Program-made: the position numbers and the translations under genes
The notes under the pieces: model-generated
What the model was told of the DNA's origin: nothing
Databases searched by the model: none
What the model saw: only the letters and a program-made list of their open reading frames with translations
Part shown: positions 7,891 through 10,611 of the stretch, in pieces
How the letters are laid out: each line of letters starts with the position of its first letter
Position numbering within the stretch: the first letter of the stretch is position 1
Assembly (NCBI GenBank): GCA_003990745.1
Contig: RBNI01007134.1
Span: 1-10,611 of the forward strand
From: Jimgerdemannia flammicorona
Lineage: Eukaryota; Mucoromycota; Endogonomycetes; Endogonales; Endogonaceae
DNA length: 10,611 nt
Direction: 5' to 3'

Positions 7891-8188
7891 TTATTTATCA
7901 GAGAATCCAGCTAATCCTCGTATAGATATACTGGATTGGTGGTGGCAAAATCAGTTGGTATATCCTAATCTTTCATGAATGGCTCATGATTATCTTGCTA
8001 TTTTGGTGACATCTGTTCCATCTGAACATATTTTTTCTATTGCTGGTGAGCTAGTGACTGAACATCAAAACAGCTTGTGTATAAATACAATTTGTGCATA
8101 TATGTTTTTGGATTCTTGGTAGTCTTCAGATATTTTTCACTTTCAATTGCTCTGAATATTATCCAAATATTTTCCAAATCATTTTTTC

Positions 8189-8280
8189 AGAGCAGAGTTC
8201 AGAGGGTTGAGTTCAGAGTCAGATTCAGGGGTTGGGTTCAGGGTTGGGTTCAGGGCTCAGGTTCAGGTTTGGGTTAAGGG
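8189..8280. repeat. G-rich short repeat near the right end of the hAT element
   Basis: Many copies of GGTTCAGG or GGTTGGGTTCAGG on the plus strand, from just downstream of the transposase stop to the start of the right 33-bp array. It is probably degenerate subterminal repeat material sharing the GGGT(T)CAGGT motif of that array. Runs of GGG at short spacing give G-quadruplex potential; this is inference. Confidence 0.65.
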
Positions 8281-8483
8281 TAAATAATGGATCGGGTGAC
8301 ATACATTTCCAGATTGGGTTAAAGATGGGTAATGTACTTTCTGGGTCAGGTTAAAGATGGGTGACATACAATTCTGGTTCAGGTTAAAGTCAGGTGATGT
8401 ATAATTCCAGGTCTGGTTAAAGACAAGTAATATATAATTCCAGGTTGGATTAAAGATAGGTGACATCTAATTCCAGGTTGGCT
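8281..8483 (-). repeat. Right subterminal tandem array, six ~33-bp units, inverted relative to the left array
   Basis: Units begin at about 8281, 8320, 8352, 8385, 8418 and 8451 (the first longer, the others 32-33 bp). Each has TAAAGATGGGTGACATACAA-like sequence followed by TTCCAGGTTGGGT-like sequence. Read on the minus strand, they match the 2648-2878 units. Inverted subterminal arrays at both ends support the element's boundaries. Confidence 0.88.
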
Positions 8484-8512
8484 GTTTTATAGGTCAGGTT
8501 TCAGGTTAATCG

Positions 8513-8533
8513 GGTCGGGTTTATGGAGCACTA
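8513..8533 (-). repeat. Right terminal inverted repeat of the hAT element
   Basis: Plus-strand sequence ends ...GGAGCACTA, so the outward-reading strand starts TAGTGCTCC. It pairs with 2610-2630. Confidence 0.68.
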
Positions 8534-8541
8534 CATGGATC
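8534..8541. repeat. Right copy of the 8-bp target-site duplication
   Basis: CATGGATC. It differs from the unoccupied CACAGATC by two transitions (C to T, A to G). The repeat homology resumes exactly here after the element. Confidence 0.72.
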
Positions 8542-8981
8542 TAACCCCAGAATTCTGGAATCGGAACAGTATATAAGTACCCAGACCTTGCCCTGATCTA
8601 AACAAAGGTCTGAATTGGGCTTTGTCAATCTACATATGTGATGGGCCATTAAAAACCCAATATAGAAACAATCAGGAAAAGGTACCAGTCATGTGATCCA
8701 ATGTTACACATACTATAAACAATGCTAAAAACGGAACTAGACCAATGACGTATCATGTGTCATTATGTAATTGTCACTTATAGGTTTAAAAACCTAAAAA
8801 TTGCAAGCACCTGAAGGTGCAGGCATCAGGCCTAGAGCCTCATGACCAGAGCGGAGTAAAGCCTCAGCACTAGAGCAAGTGAAGCGAGTGGAGGTAGACA
8901 GACATCACAGAGTATAGGTACATAGGCATCAGGTCTAGAGCCTCACACAAGAGGTTGTTCAGTGATTTTTCACATTTTTTT
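8534..8981. repeat. Tandem ~0.7 kb direct repeat, copy 1, right part
   Basis: Seen: similar along its length to 9235-9680, for example CCAGAATTCTGGAATC, AGACCTTGCCCTGATC, CATTAAAAACCCAATATAGA, TTATAGGTTTAAAAACCTAA and GGCATCAGGCCTAGAGCCTC. It contains a TATA-like TATATAAGTA (8571-8580). A short internal duplication (GGCATCAGG...AGAGCCTCA) occurs twice per unit. It joins copy 2 at a T-rich stretch near 8975-8983. No gene is seen. Confidence 0.88.
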
Positions 8982-9680
8982 TATTATAAAATGAGTAGAT
9001 AATGGAGAAAGAGTATTCAGCGAGATATGATGCTATTATGGTGGATATGAAGGTCAGTGGTAAAAGGTCAAGCAGTAAAAAATGAAAAGCTTATGTGAAT
9101 TTTCATAACGGAACAAAGAAACAGAATAAAGTGTTTTCTGAAGCAAGGTGCAATAGATCTGCAACCCACCCATGGCACTACAATACGTGGTGGTCTTTAT
9201 TTAAAATTGAGAACAAAGTTTGGGTAAATAAAGACACAGATCTAATCCCAGAATTCTGGAATCAGAATGGTGCATAAGTATCCAGACCTTGCCCTGATCC
9301 AAACAAAGGTCTGAATTAGGCTTCATTGATCTATACACATGACAGGCCATTAAAAACCCAATATAGAAATAATTGGAAAAAGGTACTGGTCATGTAATCC
9401 AATGTTACACATACTATAAACAATGCTAAAAATGGAACTAGACCAATGACATGTCATGTGTCATCATGTGATTATCACTTATAGGTTTAAAAACCTAAAA
9501 ATCATTGGCACTCGAAGGTGTAGGCATCACACCTAGAGCCTTGTGACGAGAGTGGAGTAGAGCCTCAGCACCAGAGCGAGTGAAGCGAGCAGAGGTAGAC
9601 AGGTGTCACAGAGTATAGGTATGCAGGCATCAGGCCTAGAGCCTCATGCTGGAGATTGTCCAGCGATTTTTTGCATTTTT
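8982..9680. repeat. Tandem ~0.7 kb direct repeat, copy 2 (uninterrupted)
   Basis: Seen: 699 bp that match copy 1 (2349-2609 joined to 8534-8981, ~701 bp) with scattered, mostly transition differences. It holds the empty hAT target CACAGATC at 9235-9242. The ends are T-rich (starts TATTATAAAA, ends TTGCATTTTT) and lack TG...CA, so LTR identity is not supported. Orientation relative to the minus-strand retroelement ATG at 2342 suggests a tandem 5' monomer. No convincing coding region. Confidence 0.88.
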
Positions 9681-10611
9681 AAACATCACACAATATGTAT
9701 GGGTGGTGCGGCCTTCAAAGAGGACTTAGAGCAAAGCTGGTATTTGAAATGGCATTAAAAATAGTAAAACTGTTCTTCTGGATGATGATTGGTCATTGGG
9801 CAGTAGCAGAGAAACCAAAGCGAAGCAAAGTGGTATGTAGAGTCTTATTGGGCTGTTGAAGTAGCCATCGGGCCATATCATATTGGACAACAAGCAATGG
9901 GGGAGGAAAAGCAGAGTCGCTCCTTTCTCTGCTACCTTACCAGTTACAAGGTTTGGTAGGCGACCTTCCGAGTCCCCTTTCCCCTATTATTACCCCCTCT
10001 ACCTCAGGTTGGTTTGCTGTGCCTGCAGGGGCATGGTGGGAGGAGGGCAATGGTGATGAGTTGCCCCTTTATTGGTGTCGGATCGGTGCTTCCTCCACTT
10101 TTTCGCGGATTCTAGTGCCTTCAGCTGCGTCTGGGGTGTACCCGTTTTGGTGCGGTGCCTTCTTCCTTTTGCCATCACCAACAAGGAGTTGTCTCGGTAT
10201 GTCTCGGGCTATATAGGGAGTCGGCCGACCTTGGGCATCAAGTGCTCAGTGTAGGTTATCTGCAGGTCCTCGGTGCCTGTGGTGGGGCCCTCTGGCTTTG
10301 GCAAGCTTCCCGGCGAGCGTGGTTCTGGTGTAGGTGACTGCTTTTCAGGTGTTGTCGGGATGGGAGGGAAGATGGCCGTCACAGATAGGAGGAAGGGCGA
10401 TAACGGTGAACCAGTAGGGTGCCAGGCTGGGGGCGGTCGTTGGGGCTGGGGCAGGTGCTGCTTCGGTGGGGCCTTTTGATTAGTGCGGCGTGGTTAGGTG
10501 GTAGGTGACACTCTCGGCTTCTTTTGGCGGGTAGTGGGGTGAGGCCCCAGTCATCAGGGGGGGTCGGGGGGCCCGAGGCTACCCATTTCAGGCATCTTGG
10601 CTGCACTCAAC
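9681..10611. other. Right flank without a recognised gene; GC- and CpG-rich after ~9960
   Basis: Up to ~9960 the sequence is ordinary AT-leaning DNA with no feature I can support. From ~9960 composition shifts: G-runs (GGGGGCGG, GGGGGGGTCGGGGGG) and many CpG dinucleotides appear, unlike the rest of the window. Open frames on both strands are below 90 codons, overlap one another and show no familiar motif. It could be the start of another element, a promoter or leader of a gene to the right, or unmethylated host DNA. Nothing more specific is supported. Confidence 0.5.

Larger units (their letters stand above)
5797..8122 (+). pseudogene. hAT family transposase, five predicted exons, multiple stops
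   Basis: Catalyses cut-and-paste excision and insertion when intact. Predicted exons: 5797-5973, 6101-6268, 6352-7425, 7524-7825, 7891-8122; about 650 residues, normal for the family. Order: acidic N-terminus; BED zinc finger (SWVW, then CNHC at 6125-6136, LKxHLWKHH at 6179-6205); RNase-H-like core with LTLNYWT (~6595-6612), AVVCDNTSNN (~6799-6830) and RWSSTY (~7060); C-terminal hAT dimerisation domain (DILDWWW, VYPNLS, AHDYLAILVTSVPSEHIFS, AGELVTE). Known: the first catalytic Asp is in the DxWT motif and the second in CDN; their spacing here (69 residues) agrees with the family. Asp 1 is replaced by Asn (AAT 6604-6606); CDN keeps Asp (6811). In-frame stops: 6185, 6547, 6658, 6982, 6985, 7117, 7138, 7252, 7276, 7701 and 7976; two more at 7171 and 7192 fall in a poorly conserved stretch that may be intronic. 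The BED stop replaces the conserved Arg of LKRHL. Dead gene, clear identity. Confidence 0.9.
2610..8533 (+). mobile_element. hAT superfamily DNA transposon (~5.9 kb, non-autonomous by decay)
   Basis: Seen: the left end reads TAGTGTATCACAACCTGAGCC and the right end, reverse-complemented, TAGTGCTCCATAAACCCGACC; they match at 14 of 21 positions, including the first five. Flanks CACAGATA (2602-2609) and CATGGATC (8534-8541) are degenerate copies of CACAGATC, preserved at the empty site in the second repeat copy (9235-9242). Known: an 8-bp target duplication and short inverted repeats starting TAGNG or CAGNG are hallmarks of hAT elements. The element encodes a hAT transposase on the plus strand (5797-8122), which agrees with this class. 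Subterminal 33-bp repeat arrays face inward at 2648-2878 and 8281-8483. It also holds a second gene remnant on the minus strand and two large palindromes, making it longer than many hAT elements; part of the interior may be a nested insertion. Confidence 0.87.

Noticed and set aside
8200..8280. Telomere-like tract (GGGTT repeats)
   Set aside because: The motif is irregular (GGTTCAGGG, GGGTTGGG), internal to a transposon and similar to its subterminal repeat.
8982..9680. LTRs or solo LTRs in tandem
   Set aside because: No TG...CA ends, no primer-binding site or internal gag-pol between copies, and the units abut directly.
9953..10606. Open frames of 60-87 codons on both strands in the GC-rich flank
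   Set aside because: They overlap in several frames, show no motif or splice structure I can defend, and are expected by chance in GC-rich DNA.

Overview
The window looks like transposon-dense DNA from a filamentous fungus, most plausibly a mushroom-forming basidiomycete; that lineage is inference. Supporting signs are short GT-AG introns of about 65-180 bp, a fungal-style hAT transposase with a BED finger, AT-rich and CpG-poor sequence over the first ~9.7 kb, and no bacterial-type gene organisation. I see no intact host gene. Every gene I can support belongs to a mobile element, or lies inside one, and carries several in-frame stop codons.

Layout. (1) Positions 1-2342, minus strand: a decayed retroelement gene. 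It starts at an ATG near 2342 with an alanine-rich N-terminal part. A predicted intron (1377-1196) follows, then a reverse-transcriptase region that reaches the first catalytic aspartate motif and runs off the window's left edge. (2) A ~0.7 kb direct repeat occurs twice in tandem. Copy 1 is 2349-2609 plus 8534-8981; copy 2 is 8982-9680. In minus-strand orientation the tandem copies lie immediately upstream of the retroelement ATG, so they may be its 5' untranslated or promoter monomers. (3) Copy 1 is split by a ~5.9 kb hAT DNA transposon at 2610-8533. It has TAGTG termini, imperfect terminal inverted repeats, a degenerate 8-bp target-site duplication whose unoccupied form survives in copy 2, and arrays of 33-bp subterminal repeats pointing inward from both ends. 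(4) Positions 9681-10611 are flanking sequence that becomes GC- and CpG-rich after about 9960; no gene is recognised there.

Inside the hAT element are two divergently oriented gene remnants. The plus-strand one (5797-8122) is a five-exon transposase of about 650 residues with BED finger, RNase-H-like core and C-terminal hAT dimerisation domain. At least ten in-frame stops and a D-to-N change at the first catalytic position make it dead. The minus-strand one (4476-3205) is an unrecognised two-exon gene with an octapeptide repeat, a short Cys cluster and a long acidic repeat tail, interrupted by three stops. Between them lie two adjoining large imperfect inverted repeats with related core sequences, plus several short tandem repeats.

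Order of events suggested by the sequence: the retroelement with its tandem repeats landed first, the hAT element then inserted into repeat copy 1, and both then decayed. The stops are mostly TGA, as expected from CGA-to-TGA transitions at methylated CpG. The two-gene hAT element with its palindromic intergenic region is the most unusual structure here.
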